A DNA stretch of 51,978 bases from Curtobacterium sp. VKM Ac-1376 (GTDB lineage Bacteria > Actinomycetota > Actinomycetes > Actinomycetales > Microbacteriaceae): positions 1 to 51,978 of the forward strand of contig NZ_JADKRV010000019.1 in assembly GCF_015351025.1 (NCBI RefSeq), written 5' to 3'. The notes beneath the pieces were generated by a model, which was not told where the DNA came from, ran no database searches, and worked only from the letters and a program-made list of their open reading frames with translations. The position numbers were made by a program, and so were the translations under genes. The first letter of the stretch is position 1; every line of letters starts with the position of its first letter. Of the stretch, positions 34,185-42,370 are shown piece after piece.

Positions 34185-35039
34185 ATGAAGGTCATCGGTT
34201 ACGGCGACAACATCGTCGACAAGTTCCTGGACCGCAGGACGTTCTACCCGGGCGGCAACAGCGTCAACTACGCCGTCTTCGCCGCGCGGCTGGGCGTCGA
34301 GAGCGAGTACCTCGGCGTCTTCGGCACGGACGACCTCGGCGACGCCATGAAGGCCGCACTGGACGCCGAGGGCGTGCAGCGCGACCATGCCCAGGACGTC
34401 GAGGGCGAGACCGGCTGGTGCTCGGTCGAACTCCGCGACGGAGACCGGGTGTTCGTCGACTGGAACGAGGGCGGCGTCACCACGTCGTCACCGCTGCAGG
34501 TCGACGCCGCGCTGCTCGCCCACCTCGCCGAGGCGGACCTGGTCCACTCCGGCGTGTACGGCGGCACCGCCCTGTCGATGCCGGCGGTGCTCGGCGTCGA
34601 CGCGCTCGTCACGTACGACTTCTCGGCGGAGCCCGAGTTCCGGACGGACGAGTACCTCGCTCCCTTCGCCGCAGGGCTCGACCTCGCGCTCTTCTCCTGC
34701 TCCGAGCAGACCGAGGACGAGATCGTCGCGCTGCTGGAGCGCGTGTCGGCTGCGGGGGTCGGACTGGTGGTCGCGACCCGCGGCCCCGACGGATCGATCG
34801 CGTACGACGGCAGCCGGGTGCACCGGCAGGCGTCCGAACGCGTCGAGGACACGCTCGACACGATGGGGTGCGGTGACGCGTACATCGCGTCCCTGACGAC
34901 CACCCTGCTGGCCGCCGGGTGGGCCAAGGGGGATCACCCCGCGCCGACGCTCGTCGAGACCGCGATGGCCGAGGCGTCCCGCTACGCCGCGGCGCAGTGC
35001 CGGACCGAGGGAGCCTTCGGCCACGGGGTGGGGTTCTGA
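34185..35039 (+). CDS. frlD: Fructoselysine kinase-like PfkB sugar kinase
   Basis: 284 residues, PfkB/ribokinase family. The N-terminus IGYGDNIVDKFLDRRTFYPGG with GGNSVNYAVFAARLG closely follows FrlD of E. coli (GDNCVD...GGNAVN). The C-terminal signature DTMGCGDAYIA includes the catalytic Asp; Cys replaces the usual Ala in GAGD, a minor change. It would phosphorylate the Amadori sugar at C6 for FrlB. ATG 34185 follows an AACGGAGCTC site. Its stop overlaps the next ATG by one base (TGATG), so the transporter is coupled. Confidence 0.88.
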   Translation: MKVIGYGDNIVDKFLDRRTFYPGGNSVNYAVFAARLGVESEYLGVFGTDDLGDAMKAALDAEGVQRDHAQDVEGETGWCSVELRDGDRVFVDWNEGGVTTSSPLQVDAALLAHLAEADLVHSGVYGGTALSMPAVLGVDALVTYDFSAEPEFRTDEYLAPFAAGLDLALFSCSEQTEDEIVALLERVSAAGVGLVVATRGPDGSIAYDGSRVHRQASERVEDTLDTMGCGDAYIASLTTTLLAAGWAKGDHPAPTLVETAMAEASRYAAAQCRTEGAFGHGVGF

Positions 35040-36508
35040 TGTCGATCACCGCGACCATGAGCGTCAGCACCGCCGGCGCCACCGGCCTCCGTCGGTACCG
35101 CAACGTCCTGGTGTACGCCGGGCTGGCGGTCCTCTTCGTCGTCATCGGCGTCGGCACCCGTCCCCACGCCGACTGGTACGGGGCATGGAGCGTCATCCCC
35201 CCGGTCGCCCTCTTCGTCTTCGTGCTCGTCACCCAGCGCGTCGTCGAGGGCTTCATCTGGGGCGCCGTCCTCGCCGTGTTCATGTACGAGCACGGCGACC
35301 TGCTCGACGGGTTCGACGCAGCCCTGTTCAAGCAGCTCACGACCGAGGACAACCTCTGGCTCATCATCGTGCTGCTGAGCATCGGCGCCTTCATCGGGGT
35401 GCTCGACCGCAGCGGAGCGTCCGCCGCCTTCGGACGGTGGGCAGCCAGGCTCGCCCGGAACTCGACCGCCGCGAAGATCGTCACCCTGGCGATCCCGCTG
35501 GCGCTGTCCAACGACGCGTACCTCGCCACGAGCACGTCGGGCGCGGCGATGGCGACCGTGAACGAGCGCTTCCGCACCCCTCGGCTGTTCACGGCGTTCC
35601 TCGTCCGTTCTGCCGCGGTCCCCGGATCGGCGTTCAACCCGGTGGCGACCGGCAGCGTGTTCGTCGCCGGTCTGCTGGTGGTCAACCACGTCGCCACGAA
35701 GACCGACCAGGTCGCTGCGTACGCCGCGCTCATCCCGTTCATGTTCTTCCCGATGGCGTCGGTCCTCGTCGCGGTCCTCGCCGCGGTGGGCGGCGTCCCC
35801 CCGATCGGACCGATGAAGCGGGCGTTCGCCGACCCGTCGGCGAACGTCTTCGTCGAGGACGGGACGGGGGAGCGTACCGCGGAGCCGACCGGACGGGTCT
35901 GGAACTTCTTCCTGCCCGTGCTCGTCCTCATCGCGGCGACGATCGCGCTCGGTTCGATCCAGACCGGGCTGCTCATCGCGCTCGCGGCAGCGGGCGTGCT
36001 CTACGTCGCCCAGCGGACGGTTTCGCCGGACGACTTCGTCGAGTCCGCGCTCGCGGGCATGCGGGACATGCTGCCACTGGCCGTGATCATGGCGGCGGCG
36101 TTCGTCCTGGTGCTCGGCATCGGTGACCTGGGCTTCACCACCTACGTCATCCAGTCGATCGGCACAGGGATCCCGCCGGCGCTGCTGCCGGTCATGCTCT
36201 TCGTGCTCTTCGGGATCACCGAGTTCCTCGTCACGCTCAACTGGAGCCTGTACATCCTGGCGCTGCCGATCGTGATCCCGCTCGCGCAGCAGCTCGGCGC
36301 GGACCAGGAGATGTCGATCGCCGCGCTGGTGTGCGCCGGCCTGTGGGGAACCACGGTCTGCCTCACGTCGGACGTCGGGCTCCTCAACGCGTTCTCCACG
36401 CGCGTCGTCGTGTTCGCGCACTGGCGGAGCAACCTGGTCTACCAGCTGATCGCGTTCGTGCTCGCCGCCGTCGCGTTCCTGGTCGTCGGCCTGGTGGTGG
36501 GGTCGTGA
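35039..36508 (+). CDS. NhaC-like Na+/H+ antiporter-family transporter
   Basis: 489 residues, about 11-12 membrane segments. SNDAYLATSTSGAAMATV and SGASAAFGRWAARLAR resemble the NhaC/ion-transporter superfamily pores; NWSLYILALPIVIPLAQQLG near the C-terminus also fits. Related proteins exchange organic anions or amines as well as Na+. In this position, coupled by TGATG to the kinase and by GTGA to the amidohydrolase, it is likely the substrate importer of the operon, replacing the APC-type FrlA of enteric bacteria. The family assignment is moderate, the substrate an inference. Confidence 0.75.
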   Translation: MSITATMSVSTAGATGLRRYRNVLVYAGLAVLFVVIGVGTRPHADWYGAWSVIPPVALFVFVLVTQRVVEGFIWGAVLAVFMYEHGDLLDGFDAALFKQLTTEDNLWLIIVLLSIGAFIGVLDRSGASAAFGRWAARLARNSTAAKIVTLAIPLALSNDAYLATSTSGAAMATVNERFRTPRLFTAFLVRSAAVPGSAFNPVATGSVFVAGLLVVNHVATKTDQVAAYAALIPFMFFPMASVLVAVLAAVGGVPPIGPMKRAFADPSANVFVEDGTGERTAEPTGRVWNFFLPVLVLIAATIALGSIQTGLLIALAAAGVLYVAQRTVSPDDFVESALAGMRDMLPLAVIMAAAFVLVLGIGDLGFTTYVIQSIGTGIPPALLPVMLFVLFGITEFLVTLNWSLYILALPIVIPLAQQLGADQEMSIAALVCAGLWGTTVCLTSDVGLLNAFSTRVVVFAHWRSNLVYQLIAFVLAAVAFLVVGLVVGS

Positions 36509-38010
36509 GCGGCCGCACCGTGTACACCGCCGAGTCGATGTGGACGGGTCCGGGCGGGCACCTCACCGGCGGCGTCTTCGTCGCGGTCGAGGACGGGACC
36601 ATCACGGCGAGCGGGCCCGGCGACGGCAGCGCACACCGCGGTACCGGCACCGAGCACGTCGACCTCTGTGGGGCCTTCCTCACGCCTGGGCTCCACGACA
36701 ATCACACCTTCGTCACGGGCACCGTGCTCGAGGGGCGGGGGACCGACCTGTCCGGTGCCGCGACGACCGACGACGCGCTCGCGCGCTGGGTGACGGAAGA
36801 CGCCCGAGTAGGCGGCGTCGCGCTCGCCAGGGGCTGGCGCGGTGCTGCCGATGCCGTCGTCGACCGGTCGGCGTTCGAAGCAGCGACCGCCGGCGTGCCG
36901 ACCGTCTGGTTCGGCGCCGACACCGGCGAGGCATGGCGGAACGCGGCAGCCCGCGCACGGTTCGGCGACGGTGACGGGTTCCCGGACAACGAGTCCCTCG
37001 CACCGGTGTTCAGCGCAGCGGCCGAGGACCCCCGCATCGTCGTGGACACCTACCGACGAGCCGGCCGGCGGCTCGCGAGCGCCGGGGTGACCTCGATCAA
37101 GGACGTCGTGTTCGACGACTCCCTCGGCGTGCTCCCCGCGCTCGAGGGCAAGGACCTCGGCTTCACGGTGACCGCGGTCGTGCAGCCCGTCCGACGGCGG
37201 ATCGACATCGACGAGGTCCAGCGGATGCGGGAACGGTACCGCGCACCGGGCCTTCGGGTGCACGGGGTGAAGCTCATGACCGACGGCATCGTGCCGGACG
37301 GCACCGCCACGCTGCTGGACGGGACCGTGGACGTCGTCGACTGGCAGACGCTGCTCGACGACGCACGCGCTGTCGACGCCGCCGGCATCCCGCTGACGCT
37401 CAACGCGGACGGCGACGGCGCGGTGCGGCATTCGCTCGACGTCTTCGCCGACCTGCTGGCGGACGATCGGGACCGGCCGCGGCGGTGGACGATCTCCGAC
37501 GCCAGCCTGGTGCATCCGCAGGACGTCGTGCGGATGCGGGCGCTCGGGGTCGGGGTGGAGGTCTACCTGCAGTTCCTGCAGCTCTTCCCGTCGGCAGCGG
37601 ACGCGTTCATGGACGACCTCCTCGGTGACCGCGCCGAGGGGTTCAACGCCTTCCGGTCCCTCGTCGACGCACGCGTCACCGTGACGGCGGGCACCGACCT
37701 GCCCCTGCTGTGGCCGGACCTGCCGGGCTCGATCGTCGCAGCCGTGTACCGGCGGTTCGCCGACCTCGGGCCGGCGGTGGGCTGGCGGAGCGCCCAGGCG
37801 CTCACCGTGGACGAGGTCCTCACCGCGTGGACGGTCGCGCCCTCCGCGCTCCTGGGCGACGTGGACCGTCCCGGTCGGCTCGCCGCGGGCGCGCCGGGGG
37901 ACCTGGTCGCGTTCGACCGCGACCTGGTCGTCTCCGACCTGCAGTCGGTCGCCGCGGCCCGTGTGGTCCGCACGGTGCGCGCGGGGCGAACCGTCCACCG
38001 CGGCGGCTGA
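36505..38010 (+). CDS. Amidohydrolase family 3 (YtcJ-like) metal-dependent hydrolase
   Basis: 501 residues. The N-terminal beta-sandwich (GTEHVDLCGAFLTPGLHDNH) leads into the TIM barrel with HDNHTFVTG as the first metal site; GVKLMTDGIV near residue 253 carries the barrel Lys-type strand, AGTDLPLLWP near 396 the late Asp. The C-terminus GAPGDLVAFDRDL is typical of the family. Members hydrolyse amides, N-acyl amino acids or related bonds. In the frl operon it could free amino acids from a conjugate, but that is inference. GTG 36505 overlaps the transporter stop by 4 bases. A long hairpin follows. Confidence 0.82.
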   Translation: MSGRTVYTAESMWTGPGGHLTGGVFVAVEDGTITASGPGDGSAHRGTGTEHVDLCGAFLTPGLHDNHTFVTGTVLEGRGTDLSGAATTDDALARWVTEDARVGGVALARGWRGAADAVVDRSAFEAATAGVPTVWFGADTGEAWRNAAARARFGDGDGFPDNESLAPVFSAAAEDPRIVVDTYRRAGRRLASAGVTSIKDVVFDDSLGVLPALEGKDLGFTVTAVVQPVRRRIDIDEVQRMRERYRAPGLRVHGVKLMTDGIVPDGTATLLDGTVDVVDWQTLLDDARAVDAAGIPLTLNADGDGAVRHSLDVFADLLADDRDRPRRWTISDASLVHPQDVVRMRALGVGVEVYLQFLQLFPSAADAFMDDLLGDRAEGFNAFRSLVDARVTVTAGTDLPLLWPDLPGSIVAAVYRRFADLGPAVGWRSAQALTVDEVLTAWTVAPSALLGDVDRPGRLAAGAPGDLVAFDRDLVVSDLQSVAAARVVRTVRAGRTVHRGG

Positions 38011-38016
38011 CGTCGT

Positions 38017-38066
38017 GACGGTCGGGAGGCGCGGTGCGGGTGCCCACACCGTGCCTCCCGGCCGTC
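38017..38066. terminator. Bidirectional terminator hairpin (GGGAGGCGCGGTG type)
   Basis: Two 20-base arms (38017-38036 and 38047-38066) pair with two mismatches, one a G-T wobble, around a 10-base loop. It separates the frl operon from the convergent APC permease. The stem core GGGAGGC-CGGTG is also found in the hairpin at 45193-45226. Confidence 0.8.
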
Positions 38067-38071
38067 GTCCC

Positions 38072-39622
38072 TCAGGCCACGTCGTCCACGCGGCCGGATC
38101 CGCCGGGCCGGGCCATGAGGGCTGCGCGCTCCGCGTGCGCGGCGCGCCAGTACGGTGACTGCGCAATCCGCCGGACACGCCCGCCGGCGGCGAGGACGAA
38201 CGCCAGGACGAGCAGCAGGTACACCGCGGCGACCAGCGGCAGGATCCCCAGGCCGCCCCCGCCGGTCGGGAACACGGTGGTGACCAGCGTGTAGGTGGAG
38301 ATCAGGAAGGCGAGCGCCGCGACGGCGACCGTCATGAACTCACGTCGCCGGGTGGACCAGACCACGGCCGCTCCGCTGATCACCGTGTAGATGAGCATCT
38401 GGAACAACCCGCCCGTCGTGAGGATGTCGTTGAACGCGTCCGGACCGCTCAGACCGAGCAGCGCGCACGTGGACCACGCCAGCGCGCCCGCCACCGCACC
38501 CCCGACGACGAGCCGGTAGGGCGCCTGCGCGACCCGCGACAGGACTGCCCACGAGCGCGGTGCGAGCCCGTCGCGGACCATCGCGTACAGGACCCGGCCG
38601 CCGCCACCCATGCACGCGCTCACGGCTGCGGTGCCGGCGAGGATGACGAGGCACACCATGACGTCCGCCACCGGGGCGCCGAAGGAGTCGCGAGCGAGGG
38701 AGAACATCGGCTCCGGCGACGACGCGAGCGCGTCGACGCTGCCGAACCCGACGTACTGGAACCAGCACGCGAAGACGTAGCAGGTGCCGGCGAGCAGCAG
38801 GGCGGTCCACATGCCGCGCGGCACCGTGGTCTTGTTGTCCTTCGTCTCCTCGCTGAGCAGCAGGCCGGCCTCGAAGCCGCCGAACGACGAGAAGGCGACG
38901 ACTACGCCGAGGAAGACCTGCGCGGGCGTGATGCCCTGCACCGAGAAGGCCGCCCACACGTCGGCGCCGTTCAGCCCCTCGCGGACGAGCACGGTGACGC
39001 CGAGCGTGATGAGGGCGATGAAGCCGATCACCTCGACGACCGTGATCACGGCGGTGAACCGCCGGACGTGGTTCACCGCGAGGACGAGCGCGACGCCGCC
39101 GAGGACCACCGCGAAGAATGGCCACGGTAGTTCGGCGCCGGTGATCTCCTGCACAAGGGTCTGGGAGAAGGTGGCGACGTTCACGGTGATGCCACCGCTC
39201 GCGCCGAACAGGGACGCCGCGTACAGGAACCCGACGACGACGGCCGTCCTGGTCCCGACGAGGAGACCCGCGAGCAGGTACGTCCCGCCGGCGGACTCGA
39301 AGTGCCGGGCGAGCGAGGTGAACACGTGCACGAGCAAAGCGCCCGCGGCGATCCCGAGCAGGAAGGACAGCGGTCCGGGGGTCCCGGTGACACCGGCCAT
39401 GACGCTGGCCATGATCGCGGTGCCCGCCGTCGGCCCGGCGACCGCGATCGGCTGCGAGACGTTCCTGATGAACCCGATGCTGTCGTGGGCGAGTTGCTGG
39501 GGTGCATCGCCGCCACGGCCCGGACCGGACCCGGGATCGGGGTGGTGGCCGGTGATCGTAGAGCGGGTCGCGGACTGACCGGACGACGTCGGAGGGGCGA
39601 CGGTGGGGATTCGGGATGCCAT
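38072..39622 (-). CDS. APC-superfamily amino acid/amine permease (second copy)
   Basis: 516 residues from ATG 39622, preceded by GGAAGGAAACCCC. Twelve or so hydrophobic segments; IAVAGPTAGTAIMASVMAGV, FSSFGGFEAGLLLSEETKDN and RGMWTALLLAG match the permease at 3584-5056 almost block for block, so the two are recent paralogues. The N-terminus is long and Ser/Thr/Pro/Gly-rich. It lies convergent to the frl operon and divergent from the cupin/AraC/oxidase operon. Amadori compound or amine import is the likely role by context, and by its kinship to the FrlA-type APC group. Confidence 0.86.
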   Translation of the reverse strand: MASRIPTVAPPTSSGQSATRSTITGHHPDPGSGPGRGGDAPQQLAHDSIGFIRNVSQPIAVAGPTAGTAIMASVMAGVTGTPGPLSFLLGIAAGALLVHVFTSLARHFESAGGTYLLAGLLVGTRTAVVVGFLYAASLFGASGGITVNVATFSQTLVQEITGAELPWPFFAVVLGGVALVLAVNHVRRFTAVITVVEVIGFIALITLGVTVLVREGLNGADVWAAFSVQGITPAQVFLGVVVAFSSFGGFEAGLLLSEETKDNKTTVPRGMWTALLLAGTCYVFACWFQYVGFGSVDALASSPEPMFSLARDSFGAPVADVMVCLVILAGTAAVSACMGGGGRVLYAMVRDGLAPRSWAVLSRVAQAPYRLVVGGAVAGALAWSTCALLGLSGPDAFNDILTTGGLFQMLIYTVISGAAVVWSTRRREFMTVAVAALAFLISTYTLVTTVFPTGGGGLGILPLVAAVYLLLVLAFVLAAGGRVRRIAQSPYWRAAHAERAALMARPGGSGRVDDVA

Positions 39623-39740
39623 GGGGTTTCCTTCCGCGGGTGGGAGCTCATGCTTCGTCGGATGGGTCACATGCGGATGACTTGCCGTGACGGTAGCGAG
39701 CCGGGGGACCCGCTCCAACGGCCGCGACCGATCCGTCGCT

Positions 39741-39759
39741 GACGGACAAGACGTCCGTC
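39741..39759. promoter_or_regulatory. Inverted repeat in the permease/cupin divergent promoter
   Basis: GACGGAC-AAGAC-GTCCGTC is a perfect 7-base repeat with 5-base spacer, roughly in the middle of the 233-base divergent intergenic region. It is a candidate operator for either side. I see no clear -35/-10 pair. Confidence 0.4.
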
Positions 39760-39855
39760 GCGCACGGCATACCGACAGCCGGGACCGGCCGGGCATCGTG
39801 GGTCACGGCAGCGCCGCCACCGGGGCCGGCGCCGTCAGGACGAAGGAGTTCCCTC

Positions 39856-40191
39856 ATGACCGACGTACCCACCACGAGCATCGTCAACGCGGCCACCGCA
39901 CCCTTCACCGCCGCTCCAGGTCCCGGTGGCTCCGACGCCGGGGAGATCGTCTGGGCTGCCCCCGGTCGGGCCGGGATCTGGCGTGCCGACGCTCGGACCA
40001 TGAGCACCGTCGCGCCCTACCCGTTCGACCGGGACGAGGTGGTGTACGTGATCGACGGCGCGGTCCGTGTCGAACTCGAGGACGGCACCGCCGCCGACCT
40101 GGGCCCTGGCGACCTCGCACACTTCCGGGCCGGGCAGCAGAGCACCTGGCACTTCACGTTCCCATTCGCCAAGGTGAGCGTGCTGCTGTGA
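39856..40191 (+). CDS. Small single-domain cupin protein
   Basis: 111 residues forming one cupin barrel: PFDRDEVVYVIDGAVRVEL and then LGPGDLAHFRAGQQSTWHF correspond to cupin motifs 1 and 2. Metal-binding residues are reduced: no HxH pair in motif 1, a single His in motif 2. Proteins of this type (cupin_3-like) accompany amine or amino acid oxidation genes and are mostly of unknown function. The ATG follows GAAGGAGTTCCCTC. The stop overlaps the GTG of the AraC gene, so the two are coupled; a ligand-sensing role is possible. Confidence 0.82.
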   Translation: MTDVPTTSIVNAATAPFTAAPGPGGSDAGEIVWAAPGRAGIWRADARTMSTVAPYPFDRDEVVYVIDGAVRVELEDGTAADLGPGDLAHFRAGQQSTWHFTFPFAKVSVLL

Positions 40192-41159
40192 CGTCGACCA
40201 TCGCGACGAAAGAGTCGCGCGCGCTGTCCTTCGTCGAGTGGCGGGACCGGGTGCGCGACGAGTACGTCGCGCTCGACATCGAGGCGGACGGCACCGGGGT
40301 GTTCCGCGGCGCGCTCGCCACCTTCGAGATGGGCTCGACCAGCCTCGGCGACCTGGCCCACGAAGCGCTGCGGGTGCGGCGGACACCGGACCTGATCGAC
40401 GCCGCAGACGTCGGCCTCTACAAGGTGTCCGTGCAGTTGGAGGGGTACTCGGCCGTCGAGCAGGACGGCCGCGAGACGGTGGTCGGCCCGGCGGACATCA
40501 CGGTCTACGACACCACGCGCCCGTTCACCATCACCACGAACGACTCTGCTCGCGCCCTGATCCTCGGGTGCCCGCGCGATCGGTTCGGGCTGTCGGACGA
40601 GATCGTCCGCGCGGTCACCGCCACGAGGATCTCCGGTCGGACCGGGCTCGGGAGTGGCACGGCTGCCTACCTCGTCGGCGTCGAACGCGCACTCGATGCA
40701 GACGGTGCCCGCACCTCCGCGCAGCTGGAGGCAGCCGTGCTCGGTGTGCTCCGCTCGACCATCACCCTGCACGCGGAGGGACTGGGCGTCTCCGCCGACG
40801 ACGGTCGGCTCGCAACCCTGCGCAGCTGGGTTGAGGCGCACCTCGCCGACCCCGACCTCGGCGTACAACGCATCGCGAACGCGCACTTCATGTCGGTTCG
40901 ACAGGTGCAGCGCGTGTTCCGTCAGGGCGGGACGACGGTCACCGACTGGATCCGCAGCCGCCGGCTCGACCACTGCCGCATCGAACTCGAGTGCGCCGCA
41001 GACGGCGTCGTCGTGCGTGACGTCGCCGTGCGCTGGGGGATCCAGGACGCGGCGCACTTCTCCCACCTCTTCCGCCAGGTCTTCGGCCGCTCACCGAGCG
41101 AGTACCGGCTCGAGCACCTGACGGCCGACGAAACCGGACGCGGACGCAACGACGCGTGA
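40188..41159 (+). CDS. AraC-family transcriptional regulator (second)
   Basis: 323 residues: an N-terminal AraC-binding-like domain (LYKVSVQLEGYSAVEQDGRE; VGPADITVYDTTRPF) and a C-terminal helix-turn-helix pair (VQRIANAHFMSVRQVQRVF; DVAVRWGIQDAAHFSHLF). It shares this layout with the FeaR-like gene at 15675-16622 and the two look like paralogues. It is encoded within the cupin-oxidase-MFS operon and so probably activates it, possibly sensing the oxidase's amine substrate. GTG 40188 overlaps the cupin stop by 4 bases. Confidence 0.86.
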   Translation: MTSTIATKESRALSFVEWRDRVRDEYVALDIEADGTGVFRGALATFEMGSTSLGDLAHEALRVRRTPDLIDAADVGLYKVSVQLEGYSAVEQDGRETVVGPADITVYDTTRPFTITTNDSARALILGCPRDRFGLSDEIVRAVTATRISGRTGLGSGTAAYLVGVERALDADGARTSAQLEAAVLGVLRSTITLHAEGLGVSADDGRLATLRSWVEAHLADPDLGVQRIANAHFMSVRQVQRVFRQGGTTVTDWIRSRRLDHCRIELECAADGVVVRDVAVRWGIQDAAHFSHLFRQVFGRSPSEYRLEHLTADETGRGRNDA

Positions 41160-41182
41160 CCGTCCCGACGAAAGGAAAGCCC

Positions 41183-42370
41183 ATGCTGGACGCGACCATC
41201 GGAGTCATCGGACTCGGCGCGAATGGGAGCCAGATCCTCCGTATCCTCGCGGCCCGAGGAGCGAGCGTGCTCGGGATCGAGCAGAGCACATCGCCCAATG
41301 ACCGGAGCGGCCACGCCGGGGAGACCCGGCTCATCTCCACCATCGTCCCGGACCCCGGTCCGGACGGCGAGGACCCGATCCTCAGCCGAGTCGGATCGGC
41401 CTGGGACCGGTACGAGCGCGACACCGGTCACAGTGTCCTCACCCGGACCGGTGCGCTGAGCATCGACGACGCGGACACGCCGTTCATGCGTGGGCTCGCA
41501 GCGAGCGCACGCCGCCGGTACGGAGACGACCGGGCCGTGCTCGAGCGTGCCGACGTCGCGGCACGGTTCCCGCAGTTCCGGCTGGACGACGGCCAGATCG
41601 CCGTGTTCGACGAACGCGGCGGCGGCGTCCGGTCCGAGTACGCCGTGTCGGGGGCCGTGCAGGCAGCTCGCCGCGACGGTGCCGCGGTCGTCAGCGGAGT
41701 CCGCGTCCTCGGCTGGGCGACGGGAGCGAGCGGCGTCCGCGTGTTCTGCAGCGATCGCGACTACCGGTTCGACCGGATCGTCGTCGTGACGGGGGCCTTC
41801 GTCGGTGACCTGCTGCCCGAGCTCGCCGTCCATGCCCGAAAGCTCGTCATGGCCTGGTTCGCCCCCCGGACAGACGCGGTCGAGCGGTTCTCCCGGCCGG
41901 ACATGCCGGTGTTCTCGATCGGCACGCCCGAGGCCCTCGGCGCGTACGTCTACGGGGCACCGTCCTTCGACCGTCCGTACGTGAAGGTCGGTGGGGACTT
42001 CGATTGGGGCTACGCCGAACCCCCCTCGAGCATGGACTTCGCGCTGCAGGAGCGCGACCTCGTCGGACTGCGCACGAAGGCACGGAACCACTTCGACGGG
42101 CTGACCGACTCGATCGTGCGCTCCGTCAAGCTCATGGACGGATGGACGCCGGACTCCGAGCCGCTCATCGGATGGCACGACCCCGACGCCCGTGTGGCGC
42201 TGGCCACCGGGTTCTCCGGGCACGGGTTCGCGATCTCCCCGGTCATCGGGGAACTCGTCGCCGACCTGGTCACCGACCGGCAGCCCGAGATCGACCTCAG
42301 CCGCTTCGACCCGGCGCGGTTCGAGGTGGGCCACAGCTCGGTGCGGTCGCCGGCGCTCCAACTCCGGTGA
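41183..42370 (+). CDS. DAO-family FAD-dependent oxidoreductase (sarcosine oxidase / N-methyltryptophan oxidase / amadoriase-like)
   Basis: 395 residues. The Rossmann FAD motif GVIGLGANGSQILRILAARG is at residues 7-26, followed by GIEQ and HAGETRLIS, as in monomeric sarcosine oxidase and SolA. The C-terminal FAD loop ATGFSGHGFAISPVIGEL (near 345) is complete. The region that carries the covalent flavin Cys in sarcosine oxidase reads KLMDGWTPDSEPLIG and has no Cys, so FAD should be non-covalent, or the family is different. This superfamily includes bacterial fructosyl-amino-acid oxidases, which would fit the nearby frl operon. ATG 41183 follows AAAGGAAAG. The stop overlaps the MFS start. Confidence 0.82.
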   Translation: MLDATIGVIGLGANGSQILRILAARGASVLGIEQSTSPNDRSGHAGETRLISTIVPDPGPDGEDPILSRVGSAWDRYERDTGHSVLTRTGALSIDDADTPFMRGLAASARRRYGDDRAVLERADVAARFPQFRLDDGQIAVFDERGGGVRSEYAVSGAVQAARRDGAAVVSGVRVLGWATGASGVRVFCSDRDYRFDRIVVVTGAFVGDLLPELAVHARKLVMAWFAPRTDAVERFSRPDMPVFSIGTPEALGAYVYGAPSFDRPYVKVGGDFDWGYAEPPSSMDFALQERDLVGLRTKARNHFDGLTDSIVRSVKLMDGWTPDSEPLIGWHDPDARVALATGFSGHGFAISPVIGELVADLVTDRQPEIDLSRFDPARFEVGHSSVRSPALQLR

